Source of the DNA: UBA7359 sp964523895
GTDB taxonomy: Bacteria > Pseudomonadota > Gammaproteobacteria > Eutrophobiales > Eutrophobiaceae
Direction: 5' to 3'
Assembly: GCA_964523895.1 (NCBI GenBank)
Contig: CAZGBJ010000011.1
Span: 13,611-77,610 of the forward strand
DNA length: 64,000 nt
A program made the translations under genes and the position numbers. Positions 25,324 through 34,620 of the stretch are shown here, in pieces (positions within the stretch are counted from its first letter, which is position 1; every line of letters starts with the position of its first letter). The notes below the pieces were generated by a model, which did not search any database, was not told the DNA's origin, and was given only the letters and a program-made list of their open reading frames with translations.

Positions 25324-28300
25324 ATGAATTTATTTAGACAAACGATCGCTAGATTGAAACTATTGTTCGTTTGTCTGCTCGCACCATTCTTTTTATTTTT
25401 TTCATTTTCATCTTGGGCTGTCGATTTTGGTATCGCTGCGACTGAAAATAATGTCACGGTAAAACAAAACCTTCTTTCCTCTCCTCTGCAATTGATTATT
25501 TATCGTGATGATTTTGATGGACCAATTGATGTTGATGTAAATGTAAAAGGCGGCGGGCGTGATGTTGAAGCTTATGTTCATAACGACAAATCGCTAAAAG
25601 GTGGAGATCAGGATAAAAAAGAAATAGACCTGAATATTAGTACAGGTCGATATGCTGAAAATGGTACCTATGAAGTTACAGTAACTTCAACCGGTACAGT
25701 TAATGGTCAACGTCGCACAAGGGTGGCGACTTTTACAATAACTGTACAGCGTGACGATACATTTGATATTACGGTAAAACCTCAAACAGTATCTGTACCA
25801 CAAGGCGGTGTAACCAGTAATAAAGTAGAGGTATCAGATACCGGTAGTTTTAATGATCCGGTTTATCTTGAGATTGGTAGTGGTCTGGGCAAAACGTTGG
25901 ATGGTTTCAGTTTTGAGTTTTCTGGAGGCGGAGGTGATCATGCTCCAGCCAATCGTTCGGATCTGTTAGTTGGTTCATCGCATTGGATACCCAATGCAGG
26001 TACAAATGGTAAAAGCAGCAGTACATTAACGATTACGACTTATCCTGATACACCGCCAGGTGAATATACTTTTTATGTTTATGGTCGGCGGGATACAAAA
26101 ATTACAGTTGACCGAGTTGTCAGTGGGACTAGAGATACAGTACCTTATGAATCATTAAAGATTTCTACCAGACGTGCGGCATTCAATGTTGTTGTCACTG
26201 CTGACCCTGCATTTATTGGTTTAATCGAACCGGTAGATTTTGAAATTTATCCCGGCGTCGCCGAAATGATTACGCCTCCGCGACCCAATTTTTATTTGAA
26301 TCAGATTCATGTTTCTGCACCTCGATCAATTAATACCGTTAAGACGAAAGCTGCATTAGATACAAACGTTGAAGGTATAACCGTATCGATGATGCATAGT
26401 AAGAATGTAGATAAGGTTAATACACATTATTTACGAGTAGAGGTGAATGACGCAGCTAAACCGGGAACTTATTACGCAACTGTGACTGGGACTTCTAAGG
26501 GCACGAATAATCAAACGTTAAGTAAAAAAACGAGAGTTGCGATTATTGTTCCGGATAAGACTAAAAAAGAAAAGCCAAAGGTCTCTTTAAATAGTGACCC
26601 TAAACCAGATTTGTTAATTGGTAATTACGTACCCATCGATATCAATTGTCTGGGTCAAGGATGCACGACGGGAAAGTCAGGAATTTGTTTAGGTGACACC
26701 TGTCCGTCATCTGTCGATTTATTTTGTCCAGGTAGTGGTTGCCCAGAAAATATCAATATAACTTGCTTAGGCGATCCTTGCACGAATTCTGTCGGTATAG
26801 ATTGTGAATTTGGAGTCTGTGATCCATCAATGAGTGCTTTTTGTGAAAATAATGAGTGTTCTGGTGAATTCATTCTTCCTGGTTCTATTTTTGCTGATGG
26901 TTTTGAATCAGGCGATGTAACAAGCTGGTCAGATACTTCTACTGGCATCTCATCGGATAGAGGCGCAGGAACTTCAACATCAACAACTGGAGCATTGACT
27001 GGTACAGGTGATTCCAGTTCACCGGCTCCTGCTCTTCCTAGCGGTGTCGATGCAACTAATATTCATCCGGATAGAGATGCCATACCTCCATCCAACTTTG
27101 ATCTACAACAGTTAAAACAATTAGCTAATCTGATTAAAGTGGTGGCTGAGAATTGTGGTAAGGATTTAGAATGCCCAGTAATCGATTGTAATAAAGCGAA
27201 ACAGTTTTTGCAGGTGTTGTATGAAGCTAAACGGCACATGGAAAAGATGAAAGGATGGTCGGCACAAGCTAGTACTGATTTTCTAAATCACAGAAATTCC
27301 CTGGTAGAGCAATCGATCATTACCAGTACAAATTCAGGTAATGCAATATGGGCACAAGGAGTGCATCAGTTTTTGCACAATCTGGGTAGTTTGCTTCTTG
27401 ATATTGCGGCATTGGCCGACACTATTGAGTCGCTAGCAACAGACGGTTTAGACCCATCCAAAGTGAAGAATCTGGATACTTTATACGAAACGTTAAAGAC
27501 CTACGAGAGTGCCGTTAATACGGTTACTTCACAAGGGGGTGACGGTTCGCCTACCCCACTTGGTGGTGCGACAGCAGACGCTGATGAAATGCTGGGATTG
27601 AATAATACAAGTGTTAGCTCATTAAAAAGTGATTTAACCGACACGATTAGTGCTATAGAGAGGTTTAAAGATGGGAAACCGTGGAAGGCCGGCAGAAATG
27701 TAGGACAAATCGTAGGTCGCGTGCTTAAGGATATATCACAGGGTGAAATGGATGAAAGAGCAAGACGCATTGCAGCATTAGCACAAAACCTAAGGGCGGA
27801 AGAAGGAGTGACTACCTCTGCGCATAATGGTTATTCTGAAGCGGTGACACGTCGCAACCTAGTTGAGGATACATCTGCAGCTTTAGATGCTGCCTATAGC
27901 GCACTTCACGCTTGTATAGTGAAACATTGCCGCAGTGCTGGTTCATTAACTTCCCCAACTGAACCATCATTCACCGGATGGGGTCAGGCATTGCGATATT
28001 ACAATGCATTAATACCACGAATGAATACGGCATTAGCTAGTTATACTGGTGGGATTGAGTTCAAGGAACGTGAAGATTGTGTTGATCCCGCAGTATCTCT
28101 ACCTGATCCTGGAGATAATGCCTTGGCTGCCTTTGCAGCTTTATTTACAGGTGATACCTCTATTTCAAATGGGCAGGTAACAACTACTAGAGGTACGCCA
28201 GTAGACTCTGTTGTTGATGAGCTGTCTAAACCATTGCGTCCGATCACGACGAATTGCACACCCTGTCAGTCTATTGCTCAGGAATACAATCGAAAAATAA

Positions 28301-29016
28301 ACGAGATTAAAGAACTCCAAATGCAACTGGAAACAGCGATAGATGAGCAGGAAAAGGCGCAAAAAGAATTTGATAGACTAGCAGCGACATATAACTCTTA
28401 TCAGTTTCCGACCGAATATACTAACCCCAATGGGAAGAAGGGTTATAGTGTTAGTGGTCTAACTTCCGAGGGTTTGCGTTGGACTGTATATTATTACGAC
28501 CATATTGGAAGCGATAGTTATGGATCTGGCTACGATCTTTCTGATATGCAGACAACCAAAGAGAAAGTTAGACAAAAGCGCGATGAGGTTCAAATTGCGC
28601 TAGTCGAAGCCGCAGCCAAGGTCAGGGACTTAACCTTTCAACGTGATGTAGCCTATAAGGCTCTGACCGGTATTACGATTAACCTGGTTCGTTGTGAACG
28701 ACAGTGCGCAATCGTAAGAATAATTAACGTTATTAGTTTGATCGGTAACAACCCATTTGACCGTCAGGATCCAATATCGCAAGAAAGTGGTAATACAAAC
28801 GAAGCGACTATCCAAGTTGTTAATAATATCCCTATTAGTCGTTTGACGCTTATTGGCGCCGAGCCTGGTTGCCCTAACCCTAATGGAAATCATTATCACG
28901 GTAATGCCAATAACTGTAATGGCGTTTTCACGGTCGATCCGGATCCACCTGGTTGTGGCCATGGTAGGGTTACCAGTGTAGTGACTATCCCCGTTTCATC
29001 CTGTCCGGATTTGTAA
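25324..29016 (+). CDS. Large exported protein with beta-sandwich repeats, cysteine array and coiled coils; function unknown
   Basis: 1230 aa. A signal peptide (residues 1-36, cleavage near SSWA-VDFG) leads into three or so beta-rich, Ig-like segments (about 37-430; ENGTYEVTVTSTGT, PGEYTFYVYGRRD, KPGTYYATVTG recall bacterial alpha-2-macroglobulin/Ig-like folds). Residues about 438-515 hold an array of CxGxxC-like pairs spaced 11-15 residues apart (NCLGQGC, ICLGDTC, FCPGSGC, TCLGDPC, DCEFGVC, FCENNEC). It is followed by IFADGFESGDVTSWSD, the DGFESGD signature common in secreted proteins of this class. The rest is helical, with a strong coiled coil at about 985-1025 and more cysteines (CTPC, CERQC). 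First gene of a three-gene exported operon. I do not recognise the whole protein. Confidence 0.8.
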   Translation: MNLFRQTIARLKLLFVCLLAPFFLFFSFSSWAVDFGIAATENNVTVKQNLLSSPLQLIIYRDDFDGPIDVDVNVKGGGRDVEAYVHNDKSLKGGDQDKKEIDLNISTGRYAENGTYEVTVTSTGTVNGQRRTRVATFTITVQRDDTFDITVKPQTVSVPQGGVTSNKVEVSDTGSFNDPVYLEIGSGLGKTLDGFSFEFSGGGGDHAPANRSDLLVGSSHWIPNAGTNGKSSSTLTITTYPDTPPGEYTFYVYGRRDTKITVDRVVSGTRDTVPYESLKISTRRAAFNVVVTADPAFIGLIEPVDFEIYPGVAEMITPPRPNFYLNQIHVSAPRSINTVKTKAALDTNVEGITVSMMHSKNVDKVNTHYLRVEVNDAAKPGTYYATVTGTSKGTNNQTLSKKTRVAIIVPDKTKKEKPKVSLNSDPKPDLLIGNYVPIDINCLGQGCTTGKSGICLGDTCPSSVDLFCPGSGCPENINITCLGDPCTNSVGIDCEFGVCDPSMSAFCENNECSGEFILPGSIFADGFESGDVTSWSDTSTGISSDRGAGTSTSTTGALTGTGDSSSPAPALPSGVDATNIHPDRDAIPPSNFDLQQLKQLANLIKVVAENCGKDLECPVIDCNKAKQFLQVLYEAKRHMEKMKGWSAQASTDFLNHRNSLVEQSIITSTNSGNAIWAQGVHQFLHNLGSLLLDIAALADTIESLATDGLDPSKVKNLDTLYETLKTYESAVNTVTSQGGDGSPTPLGGATADADEMLGLNNTSVSSLKSDLTDTISAIERFKDGKPWKAGRNVGQIVGRVLKDISQGEMDERARRIAALAQNLRAEEGVTTSAHNGYSEAVTRRNLVEDTSAALDAAYSALHACIVKHCRSAGSLTSPTEPSFTGWGQALRYYNALIPRMNTALASYTGGIEFKEREDCVDPAVSLPDPGDNALAAFAALFTGDTSISNGQVTTTRGTPVDSVVDELSKPLRPITTNCTPCQSIAQEYNRKINEIKELQMQLETAIDEQEKAQKEFDRLAATYNSYQFPTEYTNPNGKKGYSVSGLTSEGLRWTVYYYDHIGSDSYGSGYDLSDMQTTKEKVRQKRDEVQIALVEAAAKVRDLTFQRDVAYKALTGITINLVRCERQCAIVRIINVISLIGNNPFDRQDPISQESGNTNEATIQVVNNIPISRLTLIGAEPGCPNPNGNHYHGNANNCNGVFTVDPDPPGCGHGRVTSVVTIPVSSCPDL

Positions 29017-29028
29017 GGGTAAATAGAT

Positions 29029-29565
29029 ATGAATAATTTTTATCCAATTAAGATAATAAATATCTCCAGGCTAGTCTTGCTACTTTGTTTGTTAGCCTTG
29101 GTAAGTAGCCCATCGCAGGCACGACAGTTTCGTTTATTAACGCCAATTGCCTCGCCCGAAGAATCGGCCGCTCATCTTCCAGCCGGTGCCAAGCCAGTAG
29201 AAAATGTTCAACCACTCTCCCGGCAAGAGGTTGAACCAATGGTTAGACAGCTGATTGAACAATGGAATACATCTGAGATGTCATCTACCTTATCCGAGAA
29301 GTTCTATGATAAAAGCCGACTCATGGACGTGATGGATACGGGTGTTCCCCGTGACGCCAAGCTGCGTATTCAAAGCATCCAGGGAATTCAGACCTTACAA
29401 CAATATAGTCAATCTGGCACAGGTGGTGACCGTGGCGAGATAGTCAGTATTGTCTCAGCGACAGTGCAAACTCAACTTGAATTTAATAGTGCGACTGCTG
29501 GATTTGTCAGTCGTACCGGAACCAATGAATTTCTTTTGGAAATTACAACGGCTGCGCCACCATGA
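29029..29565 (+). CDS. Exported protein of unknown function, second gene of the secreted operon
   Basis: 178 aa with a signal peptide (residues 1-32; hydrophobic SRLVLLLCLLALVSSPSQA, cleavage near SQA-RQF). The mature part has the pattern LSRQEVEPMVRQLIEQWNTSEM followed by an SEKFYDKSRLMDVMDTG block (helix, then a beta-rich half ending QTQLEFNSATAGFVSRTGTNEFLLEI), which is reminiscent of small SnoaL/NTF2-like or nuclear-transport-factor-like folds but not assignable. It starts 12 bp after the large protein and overlaps the barrel gene by four bases (ATGA), so it is co-translated with it and probably works in the same periplasmic complex. Confidence 0.75.
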   Translation: MNNFYPIKIINISRLVLLLCLLALVSSPSQARQFRLLTPIASPEESAAHLPAGAKPVENVQPLSRQEVEPMVRQLIEQWNTSEMSSTLSEKFYDKSRLMDVMDTGVPRDAKLRIQSIQGIQTLQQYSQSGTGGDRGEIVSIVSATVQTQLEFNSATAGFVSRTGTNEFLLEITTAAPP

Positions 29566-31772
29566 GTAGCAAGATACAAATAACAACCGTGCATGCATGT
29601 ATCTGCACCCTCGGGCTTTTGTTGTTCTTGTCCCCGCACTTAAGTCAGGCTGAACAATTACTGGGTGACTGGCATATGTCTGGTTCTAATACTTTGCGTG
29701 CTTCAATTTATGATGCTAATGGTCCAGGTGCCGCAAGCCCTTACCCGTTCGAAGGTGATATGTATTTTGATGAGCTTAATGTTTATCTGAGCAAAGAGAA
29801 TTCTCGTTATGATGTGATGCGTGCTGAAATTTCAGGCTTGCTTAATTTCGATGATGAATATCGCGCTACAAATAATGGTGTTGTGCCGGAGCGCATGAGC
29901 TTTGTGCGTGAGAACGGCGAGGTAAACACACCTTATCGTTTCGAAGCGGGAGATCATTTTGCTTATTACAGTTATTTGACTTTGCAAAATTCATTAAAAG
30001 GTCTGCAGTTAGAGTTGCAACCGGTTACTGATAATGCAGGACGACGTCATTCCTTTGTATTTACTACTGGTGCTAATGAATCCGATTGGCGTGATCTGAC
30101 ATTACAAGATGATTACACCACAGGCGTTTCCTGGTTGATCCAGGATGAGTTGCTTGGTTCAGTAAATCTTAATCTAGTTCATAACTATCGGGATAGATCG
30201 GTCAAAGCAGGAACTCTGGATCGTAAACAGTATGTCTTTAGTCTAGCAGGCGAGCGATCATTTAATTTTCCAAATCAAGATGTAACTTTGGAAGCAGAAG
30301 CCGCACACTTTGTTGGCGATCATAATGGTATTGCCGGTGCACTTAGTGGTCAGGATAGGGCGGAGAATGGTTACTTTATGCAGTTGAGTAGTCAGAGCAA
30401 GACCATGCCTTGGGATTATCGTTTACGTATTGATCATTATGGACAGGATTTCCAACCCCGTGGTGCCATTGTCACAGCAGACAGACGTTCGTTTGAGGCA
30501 CATAGTGGCTGGTTGCATCAGTCTGGCGTCAGGACACGCGGTCGTGTTCAATTTTTTGAAGATGGATTTGAAACAACGAACAAGACGGCGACACGCACCT
30601 ATGGGATCAATTTTACCGGACCCCTGGTAAAAAGATATTATCCTGATGTTAACGGTAGTCTGGATGCTTTTATACAGAAGCGTGATGATGAAACAGGTAC
30701 GGTAGATGTATTAACGCGGAATCTAAATCTTAGTTTATCAAAACCATTAAAACATGGCTGGGTTGCTCGCGGAAGTTTATTCCTGCAAAACGTTGATGAT
30801 GAGAGTGCGACCAACGCGGATATATATACAAGACAGGCATCTTTAAATGCTGATCATGCTATTGAGATTAACGGCTTTAAAGGTGTTATTACCCCTGGAA
30901 TTTTATTACGTGCTATACGTAAGGGAACCAACTTTAGTACTGACGCAAGTCCGACACTGGCTATGTCACTCAATCGGGGGCCACATGCCTTACGTGCTGA
31001 TTATAGTGCTGAATTTCAAAAACGGGATTTTGCGATCAGTGGCGCGGATATAAACACACACACATTGAATCTTGATTATCGTTATACCAAACAACAGCAG
31101 GTGTTTGGTCTGGAAGCAAATTTGTTTGGTCGTGATACCGATATTGTTGACTCGACAGAAGCCTATCGAATATCCGCTTATTGGACTTATAATTTTGATA
31201 GACCACCGGTGACACTAGCCAGGACGAGTAAACCTATAGGTACAAAACAGGCAGCGCCGCTAAAAGTGGAAGCCACAATAGCTGGATTGGCTCCAGGTGT
31301 TACCGAAGATAAAGTGCAGGCTGCCTTGGCACGTGCCGGTATTGGTGCTGGTGTAGCGCAGGCTGATTTTGTTGTTTTTGAAACGCCATTATTAGCTGAT
31401 GTCTTTCGTCGTCAACGCCTGGCTCTGGAATTTGTAGCAGGTAGTTTGGAGCGTTCAGCATTAATAATCGACTTTGATAACATTGGGGACAGGGACTCAA
31501 TCAGGCAAACATTTGAGAGAATCAGACAGACGCTGATCAGACAGTTAGGTAACCCAACCCGGACTATTGAAGAAGGTGACTTTGCGTCTTCCTTTGTAGC
31601 GGATGTGAATGCACAACGTTTGATACGCGTTGTTGAATGGACAACAGCCAGTGGCACGATTCGATTTGGTATACCACGTCGCCTTGATAGCCAGGTACGT
31701 ATGGAAATCCAGCACGCGAGAAGATTTCCTCAACCGCGTGAGACACTTTGGAGTGTCGACGATATAAGATAG
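29562..31772 (+). CDS. Predicted outer-membrane beta-barrel protein with C-terminal periplasmic domain
   Basis: 736 aa. The signal peptide ends near SQA-EQL (residue 30). Residues about 33-550 are rich in alternating amphipathic strands with Tyr/Phe/Arg (for example FAYYSYLTLQNSLKGLQLEL, HTLNLDYRYTKQQQVFGLEA), the pattern of a large outer-membrane barrel. From about 563 a distinct alpha/beta domain begins (VEATIAGLAPGVTEDKVQAA; later RQTLIRQLGNPTRTIEEGDF and VVEWTTASGTIRFGIPRR). The C-terminus (SVDDIR) is not the Phe-terminal BAM signal, so the barrel would be internal. No family name is recognised. Third gene of the exported operon, presumably the export or anchoring partner of the 1230-aa protein (inference). 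Confidence 0.75.
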   Translation: MSSKIQITTVHACICTLGLLLFLSPHLSQAEQLLGDWHMSGSNTLRASIYDANGPGAASPYPFEGDMYFDELNVYLSKENSRYDVMRAEISGLLNFDDEYRATNNGVVPERMSFVRENGEVNTPYRFEAGDHFAYYSYLTLQNSLKGLQLELQPVTDNAGRRHSFVFTTGANESDWRDLTLQDDYTTGVSWLIQDELLGSVNLNLVHNYRDRSVKAGTLDRKQYVFSLAGERSFNFPNQDVTLEAEAAHFVGDHNGIAGALSGQDRAENGYFMQLSSQSKTMPWDYRLRIDHYGQDFQPRGAIVTADRRSFEAHSGWLHQSGVRTRGRVQFFEDGFETTNKTATRTYGINFTGPLVKRYYPDVNGSLDAFIQKRDDETGTVDVLTRNLNLSLSKPLKHGWVARGSLFLQNVDDESATNADIYTRQASLNADHAIEINGFKGVITPGILLRAIRKGTNFSTDASPTLAMSLNRGPHALRADYSAEFQKRDFAISGADINTHTLNLDYRYTKQQQVFGLEANLFGRDTDIVDSTEAYRISAYWTYNFDRPPVTLARTSKPIGTKQAAPLKVEATIAGLAPGVTEDKVQAALARAGIGAGVAQADFVVFETPLLADVFRRQRLALEFVAGSLERSALIIDFDNIGDRDSIRQTFERIRQTLIRQLGNPTRTIEEGDFASSFVADVNAQRLIRVVEWTTASGTIRFGIPRRLDSQVRMEIQHARRFPQPRETLWSVDDIR

Positions 31773-31865
31773 TTTCTGCAGTACGCATTTTAGCCTCGTT
31801 TTTCATTACGATTTCTGTCCTTTCAGGCTTACATTCTTATAGGCAATCGCTACAATAGCGGCCTT

Positions 31866-33761
31866 ATGTCTAGCCATTCTGAAAAATTCGATGTCATTAT
31901 TGTTGGTGGTGGTCATGCCGGTACTGAGGCGGCGTTGGCTTCTGCACGCATGGGTGCGCGCACGCTATTATTGACTCATAGTATTGATACTCTGGGTCAG
32001 ATGTCCTGTAATCCGGCAATTGGCGGTATAGGCAAGGGACATCTGGTCAAGGAAATCGATGCCATGGGTGGTTTGATGGCAACGGCAGCCGATCATAGTG
32101 GTATTCAATTTCGTATATTAAATTCTAGAAAAGGCGCAGCAGTTCGTGCGACTCGAGCGCAGATCGATCGTTCTTTATATAAGCAATTTGTCAGACCTGC
32201 TCTGGAAGGACAGGAAAATCTGTTCATATTCCAACAAGCTGTTGATGACTTGATTGTTGAAGGTGAACAAGTCCAGGGTGTCGTTACACAAATGGGCTTA
32301 AGATTTACGGCGCCGACCGTTGTATTGACAGTGGGTACTTTTCTCGGTGGTAAGATTCATATTGGTGATACCAATCATCAAGGTGGTCGGGCAGGTGATC
32401 CGCCTTCGATTGCTTTGGCTGAAAGATTACGTGAATTGCCGTTTACGGTCGGCCGATTAAAAACCGGGACGCCGCCGCGCATTGATGGAAATACAATCGA
32501 TTATAGTCAGGTTGGTATTCAACCGGGCGATGTTCCTGTTCCCGTATTTTCATACATCGGCAATGAAGACCAGCATCCACAGCAAGTGCCGTGTCATATT
32601 ACTTATACGAATGAACGTACTCACGAAATAATTCGCGGTGCTTTGGATCGTTCGCCAATGTATAACGGCAACATCGAGGGAACAGGTCCGCGCTATTGCC
32701 CTTCAGTCGAAGACAAGGTTATGCGTTTTGCTGATAAGGATGCACACCAGATCTTTATTGAACCGGAGGGTTTAAATACCAATGAAGTTTATCCGAATGG
32801 CATTTCGACTTCGCTACCTTACGATGCACAGATTGAATTAGTTCGGTCGATTAAAGGGTTTGAAAATTCACATATCATTCGTCCGGGTTATGCAATCGAA
32901 TATGATTTTTTTGACCCACGTGAATTGTCACCCTGGTTAGAAACGCGTTTCATTAAAGGCTTATATTTTGCTGGACAGATTAATGGTACGACTGGTTATG
33001 AAGAAGCGGCGGCGCAAGGTTTACTTGCCGGTTTAAATGCAGCGCTTCGGGTTCAAGATAAAGAGCCTTGGTATCCGCGTCGTGATGAAGCCTATCTTGG
33101 CGTATTGGTGGATGACTTGATTACTATGGGTACAACTGAGCCGTACCGTATGTTTACCAGTCGTGCCGAATATCGTTTGATGTTACGTGAAGACAATGCT
33201 GATCTTCGTTTAACTGAACAAGCGCATAAGTTAGGTTTGATCGGCGAACAACGTTGGCGTTTGTTTAATGAAAAACGAGATGCAGTAGAAAAAGAAACAG
33301 AACGTTTGGATAAAATTTGTGTTGGTTCTAAATTACTTTCAGTTGAAGATACTGAAAAGGTATTGGGACAATCGATAAAAACAGATCAAAGTTTATTACA
33401 GTTATTGAAACGACCTGAAATTAGTTATAGCGATATTTCAAAATTACCGAATGTGGCACTTGTCGATATTGATTCAAAAGTTGCAGAACAAGTCGAGATA
33501 CAAGCAAAATACTCTGGTTATATTCAGCGTCAGGAAGAAGAAGTTGAACGTAATCGTCGTCATGAAGAAACAGCATTACCTGAAGATATTGATTATCAGG
33601 ATGTACGTGGTTTATCGACAGAAGTGATAGAGAAGTTATCACAACATCAACCGGTTAATCTGGGGCAGGCCGCTCGAATTCAGGGCATAACACCTGCTGC
33701 AATATCTCTGTTACGTATTTATTTGAAGAAGCAATCCTTACTGCTTCAACAAAGTGCCTGA
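31866..33761 (+). CDS. mnmG: tRNA uridine-5-carboxymethylaminomethyl modification enzyme MnmG (GidA)
   Basis: FAD enzyme that, with MnmE, installs the cmnm5 group on wobble uridine 34. 631 aa. FAD-binding VIIVGGGHAGTEAALASARMG at the N-terminus (short block: GGGHAGTEAA), CNPAIGGIGKGHLVKEID, GGRAGDPPS, GTPPRIDG and the FAGQINGTTGYEEAAAQG region are diagnostic. The C-terminal helical domain (EDIDYQDVRGLSTEVIEKL) contacts MnmE. In this class mnmG lies near the replication origin and before rsmG-parA-parB, as here. An AATCGCTACAATAGCGG stretch with a TACAAT -10-like hexamer lies just upstream. Confidence 0.97.
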   Translation: MSSHSEKFDVIIVGGGHAGTEAALASARMGARTLLLTHSIDTLGQMSCNPAIGGIGKGHLVKEIDAMGGLMATAADHSGIQFRILNSRKGAAVRATRAQIDRSLYKQFVRPALEGQENLFIFQQAVDDLIVEGEQVQGVVTQMGLRFTAPTVVLTVGTFLGGKIHIGDTNHQGGRAGDPPSIALAERLRELPFTVGRLKTGTPPRIDGNTIDYSQVGIQPGDVPVPVFSYIGNEDQHPQQVPCHITYTNERTHEIIRGALDRSPMYNGNIEGTGPRYCPSVEDKVMRFADKDAHQIFIEPEGLNTNEVYPNGISTSLPYDAQIELVRSIKGFENSHIIRPGYAIEYDFFDPRELSPWLETRFIKGLYFAGQINGTTGYEEAAAQGLLAGLNAALRVQDKEPWYPRRDEAYLGVLVDDLITMGTTEPYRMFTSRAEYRLMLREDNADLRLTEQAHKLGLIGEQRWRLFNEKRDAVEKETERLDKICVGSKLLSVEDTEKVLGQSIKTDQSLLQLLKRPEISYSDISKLPNVALVDIDSKVAEQVEIQAKYSGYIQRQEEEVERNRRHEETALPEDIDYQDVRGLSTEVIEKLSQHQPVNLGQAARIQGITPAAISLLRIYLKKQSLLLQQSA

Positions 33762-33820
33762 ATAATGTGTAGAGTCTGAATGACACTAACTTCATGCATT
33801 TTTTTTGTGAAAAACGTATA

Positions 33821-33900
33821 GCCACAGAGTACACAGAGAGAAGCAATATATTCTTTTTTATTCTGTTTTCTCTTTTTGTGTTCTCCGTGTGCTCTGTGGC
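33821..33900. repeat. Family A inverted-repeat element, copy 4 (80 bp)
   Basis: The left end (33821-33843) is GC plus CACAGAGTA-CACAGAGAG. The right end is the inverse of CACAGAGCA-CACGGAGAA-CACAAAAAG. Fewer than 40 T-rich bases lie between the arms, making this the shortest copy. It sits in the 174-bp gap of the otherwise compact mnmG-rsmG pair. Flanks are TA and CA, so no target duplication is seen. Confidence 0.82.
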
Positions 33901-33935
33901 CAATGTTGTATTGATTTATTTAAGTAAGTCCATTC

Positions 33936-34556
33936 ATGCTGGATAAGTTAAAGGCTGGTCTGGAAAGTCTGAATCTCGACCCTGAGCAACAGCCGTGTGA
34001 TCAATATTTGGCTTACATCGCTTTATTACACAAATGGAATCAATCTTATAATTTGACGGCGGTAAAACAACCGGAACAAATGCTAACGCGTCATATTTTG
34101 GATTCCTTGTCGGTTTTGCCTTTTATTAAAGGACAACATTGTCTGGATATTGGAACAGGGCCTGGCTTGCCCGGAATGATATTGGCGTTGGCCTTGCCTG
34201 AGTCACGTTGGGTTTTACTTGATAGTAATCAAAAGAAAGTACGTTTTCTCAGACATGTGAAAGCTGAACTTGATGTTGGCAATATCGAAATTGTTCAATC
34301 TCGTGTGGAATCATATAGAGCAGAAATAGATTTCGATACGATTATTTGTCGCGCTTTTGCCCCTTTAAATCGACTACTTGAATTAACCCAGCACTTAATA
34401 GCACAGAACAATCAATTGCTTGCTATGAAAGGTAAACAAGCGAGAGATGAAATTGATGCACTGGACGAGCATGAATTTCTTATTAAGCTTAATAGTTTAG
34501 CGCATGCAACGGATGATTCACTTGCAAACCTGGTTCAGATAAGACGAGCAGAATGA
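33936..34556 (+). CDS. rsmG: 16S rRNA m7G527 methyltransferase RsmG (GidB)
   Basis: SAM-dependent enzyme that methylates N7 of G527 in 16S rRNA. 206 aa. N-terminal YLAYIALLHKWNQSYNLTAVK and RHILDSLSVLPF are family signatures; the SAM loop is LDIGTGPGLPGMILAL, followed by LLDSNQKKVRFL and the ICRAFAPL motif. It follows mnmG as in most gammaproteobacteria, but a Family A repeat lies between them. parA follows 64 bp downstream. Confidence 0.96.
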   Translation: MLDKLKAGLESLNLDPEQQPCDQYLAYIALLHKWNQSYNLTAVKQPEQMLTRHILDSLSVLPFIKGQHCLDIGTGPGLPGMILALALPESRWVLLDSNQKKVRFLRHVKAELDVGNIEIVQSRVESYRAEIDFDTIICRAFAPLNRLLELTQHLIAQNNQLLAMKGKQARDEIDALDEHEFLIKLNSLAHATDDSLANLVQIRRAE

Positions 34557-34620
34557 GTATCCAGTATGGTAGAGTAGCTCTCAAATAATAGTTTTAATAA
34601 CACGGTAATTCACAGGATTA

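Noticed and set aside
31773..31865. Replication origin next to mnmG
   Set aside because: The upstream gap is only 93 bp, with no cluster of DnaA boxes or 13-mer repeats, so oriC is not in this gap even if it is near on the chromosome.
33655..33903. Minus-strand frame at the mnmG-rsmG junction
   Set aside because: It starts in the Family A repeat and runs antisense through the mnmG 3' end; composition follows the repeat and the antisense of mnmG.
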